NCBI GenBank assembly: GCA_937873135.1
Contig: CALMVQ010000154.1
Location: 1-51,624, forward strand
Direction: 5' to 3'
DNA length: 51,624 bases
Source of the DNA: an uncultured Scytonema sp.
GTDB lineage: Bacteria; Cyanobacteriota; Cyanobacteriia; Cyanobacteriales; Nostocaceae
Of the stretch, positions 1-7,801 are shown one piece after another; the first letter of the stretch is position 1, and every line of letters starts with the position of its first letter. The translations under genes and the position numbers were made by a program. The notes under the pieces are model-generated. The model saw nothing but the letters and a program-made list of their open reading frames with translations. It was not told the origin of the DNA and made no database searches.

Positions 1-51
1 CCACTGATGGGTACTTATTTTATACGGTAACTCAATCAATCCTGTGAACGG

Positions 52-975
52 TTACCTTTCTAACTTAGCCTGAACAAGATTTACCATCCATTTATTACTG
101 CCAAAAAATCGTTTAAATGCATTAGGAGTTTCCACCTTTACAACTTTCATCGGTGTAGCTGCGGGAAACAATACCTCACCTTCAGGTGACCCAGAGAGGT
201 GCGAAATATCTACTCCAGTGCGGATTCCATCAATTTGAAACTGATGAGGTTCGGTTGAGTAAGCGTTGCCCTTTGATGTACTCCAAAATGCTTCATCGGT
301 GACAACTGCATCCTTCTGTTCGTATTGTTGTTGCTTTTCTACAGGAAGCGTTGTTCCTCGATAAACTGGACCGCCAGTGTAGGATCTTAACTTTTGCAAT
401 CCCGAACTAATATGATCAATATCTTCTTGGATCATAGGGTTAGCATTCCCATATCTTAAAGCCAGATTAATTTGCTTGAATTTATTTTTGGTGTAGGCTA
501 TAATTGAAGCCTCTTCCTCTATTGTGATGGCTGTCTCGAGAGGCAACATTTGGATATCTGGAGCTTCTACCGATAATATTTTTCGTTGCACGATCTGCCT
601 TATTGGAAGCTCATCATTTTTATCTAAAATCTCTTCACGCTGAACACTTGAAGTCGGCGGAGTCTGAATTTGATTGACGACTTGCTCAGCAACGCGATCA
701 GCTTCTTGTTCGTATTTATACCCCACTGCACCGATCACCAGTTTGGGTTGAATTGCTAATTCACCAGACAAACCCCGAAACATTGGTTTGGCTTGCACTA
801 CAGGTTGATTTGCCAGCAGTTGGTTAACTGCGCGATTGCCGATCGCACCCTGCAATTCCTCAATCGGATGAGTAGAATACCGGGTGATCGCATTTTCTCT
901 ATTACCCAAAGCGATTCTCCTTTGGAGACGCTGCGCGAACGCATTTTTAGTTTGGCTCAGATTTTGTTGCCTCAT
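52..975 (-). CDS. Probable contractile-injection-system effector: DUF4157-like leader plus ADP-ribosyltransferase domain
   Basis: 307 residues. The N-terminal part has a short motif resembling DUF4157 around residues 75-100 (IQPKLVIGAVGYKYEQEADR), known from cargo proteins of extracellular or thylakoid-anchored contractile injection systems in bacteria, including cyanobacteria. After a linker rich in Gln, Pro and Glu, residues about 150-305 carry the three marks of an R-S-E class ADP-ribosyltransferase: Arg206 in VYRGT, Ser-Thr-Ser at 232-234 in FWSTSKG, and Glu265-x-Glu267 in SPEGEVLF. The E-x-E pair is typical of arginine-modifying toxins. All catalytic positions look intact. I infer a toxin loaded into an injection particle and acting on a target cell or the host cytoplasm. 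No sheath, tube or baseplate gene and no obvious immunity gene lies beside it here. The target is unknown. Confidence 0.75.
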   Translation of the reverse strand: MRQQNLSQTKNAFAQRLQRRIALGNRENAITRYSTHPIEELQGAIGNRAVNQLLANQPVVQAKPMFRGLSGELAIQPKLVIGAVGYKYEQEADRVAEQVVNQIQTPPTSSVQREEILDKNDELPIRQIVQRKILSVEAPDIQMLPLETAITIEEEASIIAYTKNKFKQINLALRYGNANPMIQEDIDHISSGLQKLRSYTGGPVYRGTTLPVEKQQQYEQKDAVVTDEAFWSTSKGNAYSTEPHQFQIDGIRTGVDISHLSGSPEGEVLFPAATPMKVVKVETPNAFKRFFGSNKWMVNLVQAKLER

Positions 976-990
976 AATATTGACCTTTTA

Positions 991-1173
991 TCAAGATATA
1001 AAAATGGTGTTCTTAGCGCGCTCGGGTTTTTGCTTTGGCTCAATCAGCGATCGCTGTACAGGGTGGGAAATTGCGCTCGCGTTTTGAGTTTTGCGAGGGC
1101 AGCAGCGTTGGGATTGAGCGATCGCGTTCTTAGTTTTGCTTTGATGTTGGCGTTCCATGAAATTTACCTCCAC
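991..1173 (-). pseudogene. Remnant resembling the leader of the neighbouring effector
   Basis: A 60-codon frame just upstream of the effector on the same strand. Its start (QHQSKTKNAIAQSQR) resembles the effector's own first residues (QQNLSQTKNAFAQRLQR), and the phrase recurs once more inside it as RKTQNASAI. The DNA is a set of imperfect repeats centred on HIP1-like GCGATCGC or GCGCTCGC followed by a purine-rich phrase. No downstream toxin or DUF4157 motif follows. I read it as a degraded copy of an effector 5' end, or a short leader peptide grown by repeat expansion. It may not be translated. Confidence 0.35.
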
Positions 1174-1210
1174 AACTGGATATAGAAGGTGCGATTTTGG
1201 TTGTTAATCT

Positions 1211-1861
1211 CTAACTCATTTGCTTTCTCAGTTCTCTGAGCATTTTGCTGCTACCTTCGGTGAATGCCTGCTTTACCAATTTAGGAATTAATTCTATAAT
1301 CGGTAAGTTGGGAAAAGTAGGACTGGTAGACAATTCAACGTACTTACCTTTTGTGAAAACGTTAATGGTAAATTTTTCTTCAGTATAAATCCACACCTCT
1401 GGGACTTCTAATGCTTCATAGATATCGAGGGTTGTCTTGGAAGTGACATCGGCTTCAATGGCTAAGTCAGGAGGAGGATCGACGATCATATCTATTTTCT
1501 GGCGATCGCGCATTCTCTCAGCATTTTGGATATAAAAACAGGTATCAGGTTCAAGTCCTGCTTGTTTGGCTTTCTTTCTAAATGTGCTAGAACCAAAGTC
1601 TTCCCAATCTCGTCCTTGAATATCGAGGAGAGTGGTGACAATATAGCCAATAATTCGGTGTGGTCTTTCATGAGCAGGGAGAGGGGACATAATTTCTAAT
1701 GTGCCTTTACTGTAAGCAATTCTAGTTCTTATGCCTTCGGCTTCTCGTTCCTCTAAAATCGCTTCAAATTGCTCCCAGGTTACATCATGGATGGTGATTA
1801 TACTGCCTGGATTTAACTGAATATTTTTGAGGGGAATGGTGACGGGTATTGCAATAGTCAT
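1211..1861 (-). CDS. Uma2 family (DUF820) putative endonuclease
   Basis: 216 residues with the Uma2 pattern: a Trp-containing start (VTWEQFEAIL), LEIMSPLPAHERPHR near residue 57, a central DPPPDLAIEADVTSKT at about 128-143, and VWIYTEEKFTINVF after it. The PPDLAIE segment matches the acidic part of the PD-(D/E)XK-like core seen in the family. Uma2 proteins are present in many copies in cyanobacteria and their substrate is unknown. The length fits the family and the gene looks complete. It ends in a basic tail (LRELRKQMS). A second, broken Uma2 gene lies just upstream on the same strand. Confidence 0.85.
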   Translation of the reverse strand: MTIAIPVTIPLKNIQLNPGSIITIHDVTWEQFEAILEEREAEGIRTRIAYSKGTLEIMSPLPAHERPHRIIGYIVTTLLDIQGRDWEDFGSSTFRKKAKQAGLEPDTCFYIQNAERMRDRQKIDMIVDPPPDLAIEADVTSKTTLDIYEALEVPEVWIYTEEKFTINVFTKGKYVELSTSPTFPNLPIIELIPKLVKQAFTEGSSKMLRELRKQMS

Positions 1862-1913
1862 TTAAGTTAATTTATTTGGGGTGTGTGGAAAAAGCGATCG
1901 CTTTCTTTACTCC

Positions 1914-2559
1914 TCACTTTTGAGCCTGAAAAATTTGTTCAGCAGTCAAATTCAGTTCGGGGAATGTAGATGATTTAATAATATCGCTCCCCCTAAATTG
2001 CTGCACTTGATATTCCCCACCGATTAGCTGATATACAGAGAGAGTCGGTTGTTTGGGATTACCAATAAAGCGGACTCCACCCAAACCTAGATAATCCACA
2101 ATCCAGTATTCCGGAATCCCCATCGCTTCGTAGTCAACGAGTTTGTAACCATAGTCATCGCGCCAATTGGTGAGGCAGTGCGTTGGTGAACCCGCGCTGT
2201 AGGAGGGTTAGCCCGACCTACTAGGCGACTGGCGAAAGGGTTTCCCGGCTTGTAGACGCCCGGAGGGCGGCTTCCCGAAGGGTAGCAACTGCCGTACTAA
2301 CAACCTCGATAACTATTGGGATGGATGCACCATAAATGAGGGTTGATTTTTTCTCCCATAATGGCTCAGATGTTAGCTGGCGGCGATCAACTAATAGTAA
2401 GTCTGGATTGTAGCCAGTTTCCTTGTTGTTTGGTTTGACTAAGGCTTTTTGTGGAATGCGATATGGCAAATGCAACCGGGAGTATTCTAGGGTTAATTCC
2501 TGAGTCAGGAATCCTGTAAAATCTTCATGGGGTCCTGTTGGTTGCATTTCTACTATTGC
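1914..2559 (-). pseudogene. Uma2 family gene broken by a palindromic repeat and cut at its 5' end
   Basis: Two pieces of one Uma2 protein are visible. The upstream piece (2559-2294) reads AIVEMQPTGPHEDF and continues through PIVIEVVST. The downstream piece (2170-1914) resumes with NWRDDYGYKLVDYEA and runs to the normal C-terminus. Between them sits a repeat with GGCAGT/ACTGCC ends that brings a stop at 2221 and changes frame. The first 25 or so codons are missing: homology stops near 2560, where the GC-rich hydrolase island begins on the other strand. The gene is therefore disrupted twice and is unlikely to give a working protein. Confidence 0.8.
2174..2293. repeat. Interspersed palindromic repeat inside the Uma2 gene
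   Basis: About 120 bp with inverted ends GGCAGT and ACTGCC, rich in short palindromes (GGGTTAGCCC, GCCCGGAGGGC, CTTCCCGAAG) and the phrase GGCGACTGGCGAAAGGG. Removing it restores the expected Uma2 order VVST-NWRDDYG, so it is an insertion. Related phrases with ACTGGC arms occur near 18408-18450 and 30580-30630. These resemble the small non-coding repeat families common in Nostocales genomes. Confidence 0.65.
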
Positions 2560-2584
2560 AGGTTGCTACAATTAATTGAATGGA

Positions 2585-3370
2585 AACTGACAACACCGCC
2601 CAGGAGATCCGCGCGGGAGCAAGGAGAGAAGACGGAGATGGTAGAGATACTGTTCGTGCACGGCGCACTCGTCCGGGATGGCGCATGGTGGTGGCAGCGG
2701 GTGGCCGAGCGAATCCATGAGCGAATCGGCACGGTGAGCCGGGCGGTCGAGCTGCCGTCCTGCGGCGAGGGCGCCATGCCCAGCGCCGCCGATCTGCTCG
2801 AAGACGCTCGGGCGCTGCGCGCCGCACTCGATGACGTGGACGAGGCCGTCGTCGTCGGGCACTCCTACGGCGGCACGGTCATCGCGGAGGGCGCCGACCA
2901 CCCTGCCACTCGCCACCTGGTGTACATCACCTCGTACCTGCCGGACGTGGGGCAGTCGCAGGCCGACATCATGAGCGGCGAGCAGGACCCGGTCGGGGTT
3001 GCGCCGGGCGACGACGGCACAGTCCGCATCGCCGGCTACACCGCCTCGTCGTTCGGCGACCGCTTCTGGCAGGACCTGACAGACGAGGAGACCCGAGCCG
3101 AGGCGTGGGACCGTCTCACCGCGCAATCGGTAGGCGCCTTCGGGACGCCGACGACCCGAGCGGCGTGGCGGGGCAGGCCCTCGACGTACCTCGTCTGCAC
3201 GGAGGACCGCAGCACCTCCCTCGCCCTGCAGCGCTTCCACGCCGGGCGGGCCACCCGCTCGATCGACCTTGCCGCCGGCCACCACCCGTTTCTGTCCCGC
3301 CCCGACCTCGTGGCCGAAGAGCTCATCCGAGTGCTACGCACCGATTGACGGCACGACGACTGTGGTCGAT
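2585..3370. other. GC-rich island, likely recent horizontal transfer
   Basis: Between about 2585 and 3370 the sequence switches abruptly from AT-rich cyanobacterial DNA to very GC-rich DNA with codons ending almost always in G or C, then switches back. It holds one gene, an alpha/beta hydrolase with its own ribosome binding site. TGGAAA occurs at both edges (2581-2586 and 3376-3381), which may be a short duplication or chance. The left edge removes the start of a Uma2 gene. No transposase or integrase accompanies it. Composition suggests an actinobacterial or similar donor; an assembly chimera cannot be excluded from sequence alone. Confidence 0.7.
2638..3348 (+). CDS. Alpha/beta hydrolase, probable esterase
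   Basis: 236 residues from an ATG preceded by AAGGAGAG, which fixes the start; longer in-frame starts run into the flanking AT-rich DNA. The fold signs are clear: FVHGALVRDGAWWW at residues 5-18 (oxyanion-hole HG), the nucleophile elbow GHSYGG near residue 75 with the catalytic Ser, an acid in YLVCTEDRS, and the catalytic His in AAGHHPFLSRPD. No signal peptide is seen, so it should be cytoplasmic. The family hydrolyses esters, amides or lactones; the substrate cannot be told. Codon use is unlike every neighbour. The gene sits in a broken Uma2 gene on the opposite strand. Confidence 0.85.
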   Translation: MVEILFVHGALVRDGAWWWQRVAERIHERIGTVSRAVELPSCGEGAMPSAADLLEDARALRAALDDVDEAVVVGHSYGGTVIAEGADHPATRHLVYITSYLPDVGQSQADIMSGEQDPVGVAPGDDGTVRIAGYTASSFGDRFWQDLTDEETRAEAWDRLTAQSVGAFGTPTTRAAWRGRPSTYLVCTEDRSTSLALQRFHAGRATRSIDLAAGHHPFLSRPDLVAEELIRVLRTD

Positions 3371-3413
3371 TTACCTGGAAATTACTGTAAAGAGTATCTG
3401 AAAGATTAGTAAC

Positions 3414-3863
3414 TTATTTTTCAGCAGATGGAAATGCTAACTGCTCTACAAGCTGCACTATTTTTTTCTCTAACTGTCTCAATGCTATAGGGGGAAGAGT
3501 AATGTGTGCGTCATGAATTGACCAATATTTAACAGTATCCAACCACTGAGGGAAACGTTCTTTTAACAGTGGTAGATGTTCGGTTTCATCTAAAGCAACA
3601 ATCAAGTTCGCTGTTTGGAAATCTTCTTGGGCTGCTTGTTGGGGATAGTGATCGTTACCGTGAGAAGTAACGCCTCTGAGTAAGAGTTCTGTCGCTGCAT
3701 ACCAAGATATTGCTCCAACATTTTTTGTACCTTTTTCTAAGGCCAAAGCTCGTGAATCAGCTTCCCAGTCTAACCCTTGCTGAATAGCTAAGTGATTAAA
3801 AAGTTGTTCAGCAAAGCGACTGCGGTAGTAGTTGCCCGTGCAAAGGAACAAAATTTTTTTCAT
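3414..3863 (-). CDS. Low-molecular-weight protein tyrosine phosphatase family protein
   Basis: 149 residues starting MKKILFLCTGNYYRSRFAEQ. The C-x5-R phosphate loop (CTGNYYR) lies at residues 8-14, with Cys8 as nucleophile. The usual DP loop near the C-terminus is altered: the region reads YWSIHDAHI, so Asp is followed by Ala instead of Pro. Length fits the family. Such proteins act on phosphotyrosine, or in the related ArsC branch on arsenate; no arsenic genes are nearby. The gene ends about 30 bp from the right edge of the GC-rich island. Confidence 0.8.
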   Translation of the reverse strand: MKKILFLCTGNYYRSRFAEQLFNHLAIQQGLDWEADSRALALEKGTKNVGAISWYAATELLLRGVTSHGNDHYPQQAAQEDFQTANLIVALDETEHLPLLKERFPQWLDTVKYWSIHDAHITLPPIALRQLEKKIVQLVEQLAFPSAEK

Positions 3864-4044
3864 ATGCTGTTACTTTCACCACAGTTAGCATAGCCGAAAG
3901 AAGGCAAGTAATATCATTTCACTCTTTTCAACTTCTTCGGAAGTTTAAAGGTTAGACTTTTGAAAGTCTCGCACTGACTTCATTCTACACCCCTAAATCT
4001 GAGCAGGGCTGTTTGATTCCCGAAAAAGCCTATAGTGTCAAGCG

Positions 4045-4287
4045 TTGAAGCTATCAGAAAATGGTGACAAAATTGATGGATGGTTAAAAAACAAAGGTTT
4101 CATCAAAGGTAGAGAAAAGATCGGGAGCAAAATAGTCCCCAGCACCACTGATATTTATAAAGAATCTTTTTTAAATGATACCATATTAGGTTTGAGGTTA
4201 TATACTGTAGAGGTTGAGGGTGTGGAACCAACCAATAATGCTGCCGAGACAGCTATACGTCCTGCGGTAATATGGCGACGTAAATGA
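4045..4287 (+). pseudogene. IS66-like transposase C-terminal remnant
   Basis: The 80-codon frame ends in VEGVEPTNNAAETAIRPAVI, close to the conserved C-terminal stretch of IS66-family transposases (GVEPTNNAAERALR). The part before it (IGSKIVPSTTDIYKES) is not recognisably transposase, and the protein stops right after the motif. Only a small scrap of an element survives; no ends were found. The surrounding gene-poor stretch 3864-4318 otherwise shows only AT-rich DNA. Confidence 0.6.
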
Positions 4288-4318
4288 AGTTGGACTTCAT
4301 CGCTGATAAAACTAGCTT

Positions 4319-5173
4319 ATGCAAGACTCTAAACGAGAAATAAATGCCAGAGCTTCTATAGATTTAGAACAGCGAAGGAATTGGTATTCTCCCGTTGCTG
4401 ATATTTATTACAACGCCAGAGCAAAATATCCAAAGGAACTGATCGAGCGGTCCGTCGTTTTAGCCCAACTTTCCTCAGATGCATCGATTCTTGAGGTCGG
4501 TTGTGGTCCAGGAAATGCGACGGTAGCTTTTGCTCAATTTGGTTTTTCAATGACGTGTATTGAGCCAAACCAGGATTTTTGTCGTTTGGCACAACGCAAC
4601 TGTGCAACCTATCCAAACGTTGCAATCCACAATACCTCATTTGAGGAGTGGGAACTGGAAGCAAAACAGTTCAATGCCGTTCTCTCTGCTAATGCCTTTC
4701 ACTGGATACCGTCAGAGATTCGGTATGCCAAGGCAGCGACGGCATTACGCGACAACGGGTTTCTCATCCTGCTATGGAATCTGACCCCTGAACCGAAATA
4801 CGAAGTTTACCAAGCGATCAAGTCTGTGTATCAAGCCTATGCTCCCTCACTTGTCCGGTATGAAGGTGCCAAAACTCAAGCGGAAATTTTGAGAGGGTTT
4901 GAACAAGACATTCTAGACTCTGGTTATTTTCAGGAGTTGGTGACTGAGCAAATCGCGTGTGAGGTTACGTACAGCATCGATGACTACTTTAAGCTATTAA
5001 GTACCTTTGGGAGACTGGAGTCAAAGGCGAAGGAGTTGCTATTTGCAGGATTGCGGGAAAAGCTGAGGAACTTTGGAGACAGTGTACACCTCTCGTTTCT
5101 TTCTGCTGTTCACGTTGCCCGAAAATGTCAACACCCCCGAATTAAATTCGGGGGCTTCGGGCGGAGAAACTAG
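4319..5173 (+). CDS. Class I SAM-dependent methyltransferase with altered C-terminus
   Basis: 284 residues. The SAM-binding motif I is ILEVGCGPGNAT near residues 57-68, followed by an acidic residue in TCIEPNQ and by a motif-II-like segment FNAVLSANAFHWIP typical of the methyltransferase 11/25 group. The substrate is unknown. The ordinary protein seems to end near SFLSAVHVARK; the last 15 or so residues (CQHPRIKFGGFGRRN) are encoded by the start of the IscB element, whose GC hairpin begins at 5134. The element therefore appears to have inserted at the 3' end, replacing the native stop. Activity is probably kept because the core is intact. Confidence 0.85.
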   Translation: MQDSKREINARASIDLEQRRNWYSPVADIYYNARAKYPKELIERSVVLAQLSSDASILEVGCGPGNATVAFAQFGFSMTCIEPNQDFCRLAQRNCATYPNVAIHNTSFEEWELEAKQFNAVLSANAFHWIPSEIRYAKAATALRDNGFLILLWNLTPEPKYEVYQAIKSVYQAYAPSLVRYEGAKTQAEILRGFEQDILDSGYFQELVTEQIACEVTYSIDDYFKLLSTFGRLESKAKELLFAGLREKLRNFGDSVHLSFLSAVHVARKCQHPRIKFGGFGRRN

Positions 5174-5392
5174 TTTTCTTAACTTGAAGCCCTAGTTGAC
5201 CAGACTTAGAACTTACTAGTTAAGTTCTACATTCGTGGTAAGGCTAAAGTACTCACCTTGGGATACATTGCCAGTTCCAAGCTCTGAAACTAGACAATTA
5301 AAAGGTGTAAAGGGTTAAAGCCAGTGTTGTTTAGATATGCCGACCATCGAATATTGTCAAGGCAAACCTTACCCAGTTTTCTGGAGGCTCAA
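5129..5392 (+). ncRNA. Candidate omega RNA of the IscB element
   Basis: The 264 nt before iscB fold into several stems: CCCCCGAAT/ATTCGGGGG (5134-5154), GGGCTTC/GAAGCCC pairing 5152-5158 with 5186-5192, and AGAACTTA-CTAG-TTAAGTTCT (about 5207-5226), followed by unpaired stretches such as ATTCGTGGTAAGGC. Position immediately 5' of an intact iscB and this stem order match what is known of omega RNAs, which guide IscB to DNA. In the family the guide lies at the RNA 5' end and comes from sequence flanking the element, here the last codons of the methyltransferase gene. Exact ends are not determined. Confidence 0.65.
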
Positions 5393-6748
5393 ATGAGCAA
5401 AGTTCTAGTCATTGACACGCTCAAAAATCCTTTAAATCCAATACACCCAGCAAGAGCAAGACAGCTACTAAACAATGGGCAAGCCGCAGTATTCCGGCGC
5501 TTTCCGTTTACCATCATCGTGAAAAAATCATTACCACTAGAGACAGTTCAACCTCTAAGAATCAAGATCGATCCTAGAGCCAAAGTAACAGGCGTCGCTG
5601 TTGTTAACGATGTTAGTGGAGAAGTCGTCTGGGCAGCCGAGCTACAGCATCGTGGTTTTGTAATCAGAGAATCTCTAACCTCCCGTCGTCAGTTGCGGAA
5701 AAGTCGCCGCAACAGAAAAACTCGTTACCGTCAACCACGCTTTAATAACCGCAAGCGTGAAGATGGCAGGCTAGCTCCAAGCCTAATGAGTCGAGTTCAT
5801 AATATTGAAACCTGGGTTAAAAGGCTGTGCAAGTTTGCTCCTATCACTGCCATTTCGCAGGAGCTAGTTAGGTTCGATACTCAATTAATGCAGAACCCTC
5901 AAATCCAAGGTAATGAATACCAGCAGGGCGAATTACAGGGATATGAAACTCGCGAGTACTTGCTGGAAAAATGGGATAGGCAGTGTGCCTACTGTGGAGT
6001 CAAAGATATCCCGCTCCAAATTGAGCATATCCAACCGCGAGCAAAGGGAGGTTCAAACAGGCTTTCAAATCTCACCCTGAGTTGTGAAAAATGTAACACC
6101 AAAAAAGGAGTAAAAGACATTAAAGATTTCTTGAAAAAGCAACCTGATCGATTAAGTAAGATTTTGGCACAAGCAAAAAAGCCATTGGCTGACACTGCCG
6201 CCGTCAATTCAACTAGATTCAAGTTATTGGAAACGCTGAAAGCTACTGGCAAGCCAATAGAGACAGGTTCTGGGGGATTAACCAAGTTTAACCGTAGTAC
6301 TCAAAATCTTGAAAAGACTCATTGGATTGATGCAGCTTGTGTCGGGAAATCAACTCCTACGCTTAATATTTTGGGTGTCAAGCCGTTATTGATAAAAGCA
6401 ACTGGACATGGAACCCGTCAATCATGCCGAACTGACAAATACGGCTTTCCTAATCGCCATTGTGCCAGAGAGAAAGTTTATTTTGGATTCCAAACAGGTG
6501 ATATCGTTAAAGCTGTTGTCACTACTGGTAGAAAAGTAGGAACTTATACTGGTAGAATAGCCGTTCGAGCGACTGGTAGCTTCAATATTTCGGTTAAAGA
6601 TGGCTTAATTCAAGGAATCTCGCATCGTTTTTGTAAAATTATTCATCGCAAAGATGGATATGGATACGCTTGTTTTAACAAGCGTTCGTTTTTCCAAGTA
6701 AGGGTTAAAACCACACGGTTTCCAAACGTATCGGAGATTTTTAGATGA
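5393..6748 (+). CDS. iscB: IscB RNA-guided HNH/RuvC nuclease
   Basis: 451 residues from the ATG at 5393, preceded by CTGGAGG; an upstream in-frame start lies inside the presumed RNA. Domains in order: N-terminal PLMP-like segment (LNPIHPARARQLL), RuvC-I with Asp60 in IKIDPRAKVTGVA, arginine-rich bridge helix (SRRQLRKSRRNRKTRYR), RuvC-II with Glu157 in AISQELVRFD, an HNH domain with CAYC, His212 in QIEHIQPRAKGG and CEKC, and RuvC-III with His310 and Asp313 in THWIDAAC. All expected catalytic residues are present, so both nickase centres should work. IscB proteins are encoded by IS200/IS605-like elements and are relatives of Cas9. No TnpA transposase is found nearby, so the element is probably non-autonomous. 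Confidence 0.93.
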   Translation: MSKVLVIDTLKNPLNPIHPARARQLLNNGQAAVFRRFPFTIIVKKSLPLETVQPLRIKIDPRAKVTGVAVVNDVSGEVVWAAELQHRGFVIRESLTSRRQLRKSRRNRKTRYRQPRFNNRKREDGRLAPSLMSRVHNIETWVKRLCKFAPITAISQELVRFDTQLMQNPQIQGNEYQQGELQGYETREYLLEKWDRQCAYCGVKDIPLQIEHIQPRAKGGSNRLSNLTLSCEKCNTKKGVKDIKDFLKKQPDRLSKILAQAKKPLADTAAVNSTRFKLLETLKATGKPIETGSGGLTKFNRSTQNLEKTHWIDAACVGKSTPTLNILGVKPLLIKATGHGTRQSCRTDKYGFPNRHCAREKVYFGFQTGDIVKAVVTTGRKVGTYTGRIAVRATGSFNISVKDGLIQGISHRFCKIIHRKDGYGYACFNKRSFFQVRVKTTRFPNVSEIFR

Positions 6749-6823
6749 ATAAGCTGTTGAATTCGTTACGTAATGACGCAGCAGAACAAGTCATTGGAGC
6801 GGACGTGCGAAGTCTTTTCGTTG

Positions 6824-7363
6824 CTATTTATTGTTTTCTTCCTCTATACTTTTACGTATCTCTACAAATTGTTTACCAGCATCTGTTATTTTCACGTATG
6901 TAGAAAGATTAGTACCTTCATAGGGAATATCACGAATTCTTCCTGCGTCTATATAACCCATATCTCGAAGGTGATAAACATCTCTTTCTAAAACTTCACT
7001 CATTTGATAAGGACCAAAGCTATTCGATGCCAGTTTTTTGAGAGTCTCGTACATTTGTTTAGGTATCGCCAACACATAATACTTATCAATTCTTGTCTTG
7101 TTTGTTGCCACTTTCTTGTTGATTGAATTAAGCTTTGTCTCCAGCCTACCTCGATCAAAAGTTAATAAAAGAACATCTTCAATTTTCGGAAAGAGAAACA
7201 GTAAAAATGCAATAGCAATAATTGCTACTACAATTAGCTCGGAAGCTTGTCTGGAAATGAGCATGTATAACAAAATTGCTTCGATAATAGTAATACTGAT
7301 AAACGCAGCCCACCATTTTGTTGAGTAATCTTTATTCACATTTTTTCTCCAACTAACTCTCAA
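6824..7363 (-). CDS. Membrane-anchored winged-helix-like protein of unknown function
   Basis: 179 residues. Two hydrophobic segments (about 18-37, and 42-60 ending FLLFLFP) suggest an N-terminal membrane hairpin, followed by a charged linker. Residues about 95-170 look like a winged-helix domain: MYETLKKLASNSFGPYQMSE, VLERDVYHLRDMGYI, then a wing with THxS-like TNLSTYVKITDAGKQF, a form common in MarR/PadR-type helices and wings. I do not recognise a named family. A membrane-tethered DNA-binding or protein-interaction role is an inference. It faces the iscB gene convergently, with 75 bp between. Confidence 0.6.
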   Translation of the reverse strand: MRVSWRKNVNKDYSTKWWAAFISITIIEAILLYMLISRQASELIVVAIIAIAFLLFLFPKIEDVLLLTFDRGRLETKLNSINKKVATNKTRIDKYYVLAIPKQMYETLKKLASNSFGPYQMSEVLERDVYHLRDMGYIDAGRIRDIPYEGTNLSTYVKITDAGKQFVEIRKSIEEENNK

Positions 7364-7801
7364 TAGAAAGCCTTTTTTTAGGTGAACTCAATTATAATGA
7401 GTCTTCTCAAAAGGTTTCTTGCTTAAAAAAACACTTTTGGCAATAAAATCAAATTAAATATATTGATTCCTTGATACAGTAAAGCTTCCCGACTTGTCTA
7501 AGAAGTTGGGGAACTTTGACAGGGGTAGGCAATGCTTAATACTAGTAAATATAGACATGGGTTAAGGCGTATTCCCTACCAGAAAAAATAGAAGATGGTT
7601 CACGACTCCTGCAAAGAAGGGTTATAGTAGTCGCCGCATGCTCTGGAAAACACATAATTAAAGTTAGGAAATTGTAACCATTAAGGTGTAAAGTCAGAAT
7701 ACGGCTGTGACTGAGCCAAAAAATATCGTTAAATATCCCTACACCTCGAACTCAGTCAAAAAAGGCGATCGCCTAAAACGCTCTTTCTCAAGGAGACTGT
7801 T
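7364..7801. other. Intergenic region upstream of the GH57 gene
   Basis: 438 bp between divergent genes, so it should hold promoters for both. It contains an imperfect inverted repeat near 7488-7515 (TTCCCGACTT...AAGTTGGGGAA), a form also seen in partial copies near 46948 and 48377, and a HIP1 site near 7767. A purine-rich AAGGAGA at 7790-7796 precedes the GH57 start. No confident promoter boxes or coding frame were found. Confidence 0.5.

Noticed and set aside
793-1185. Plus-strand frame of 130 codons opposite the effector start
   Set aside because: It lies on the complement of the effector start and its HIP1-rich leader-like repeats; no ribosome binding site and no recognisable domain.
2572-3401. 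Several minus-strand and other-frame ORFs over the GC-rich island
   Set aside because: High GC leaves few stops, so long shadow frames are expected; only the plus-strand frame at 2638 has a family match and a ribosome binding site.
6773-6991. Plus-strand 72-codon frame after iscB
   Set aside because: It overlaps the winged-helix membrane gene in antisense and has no motif or start signal.
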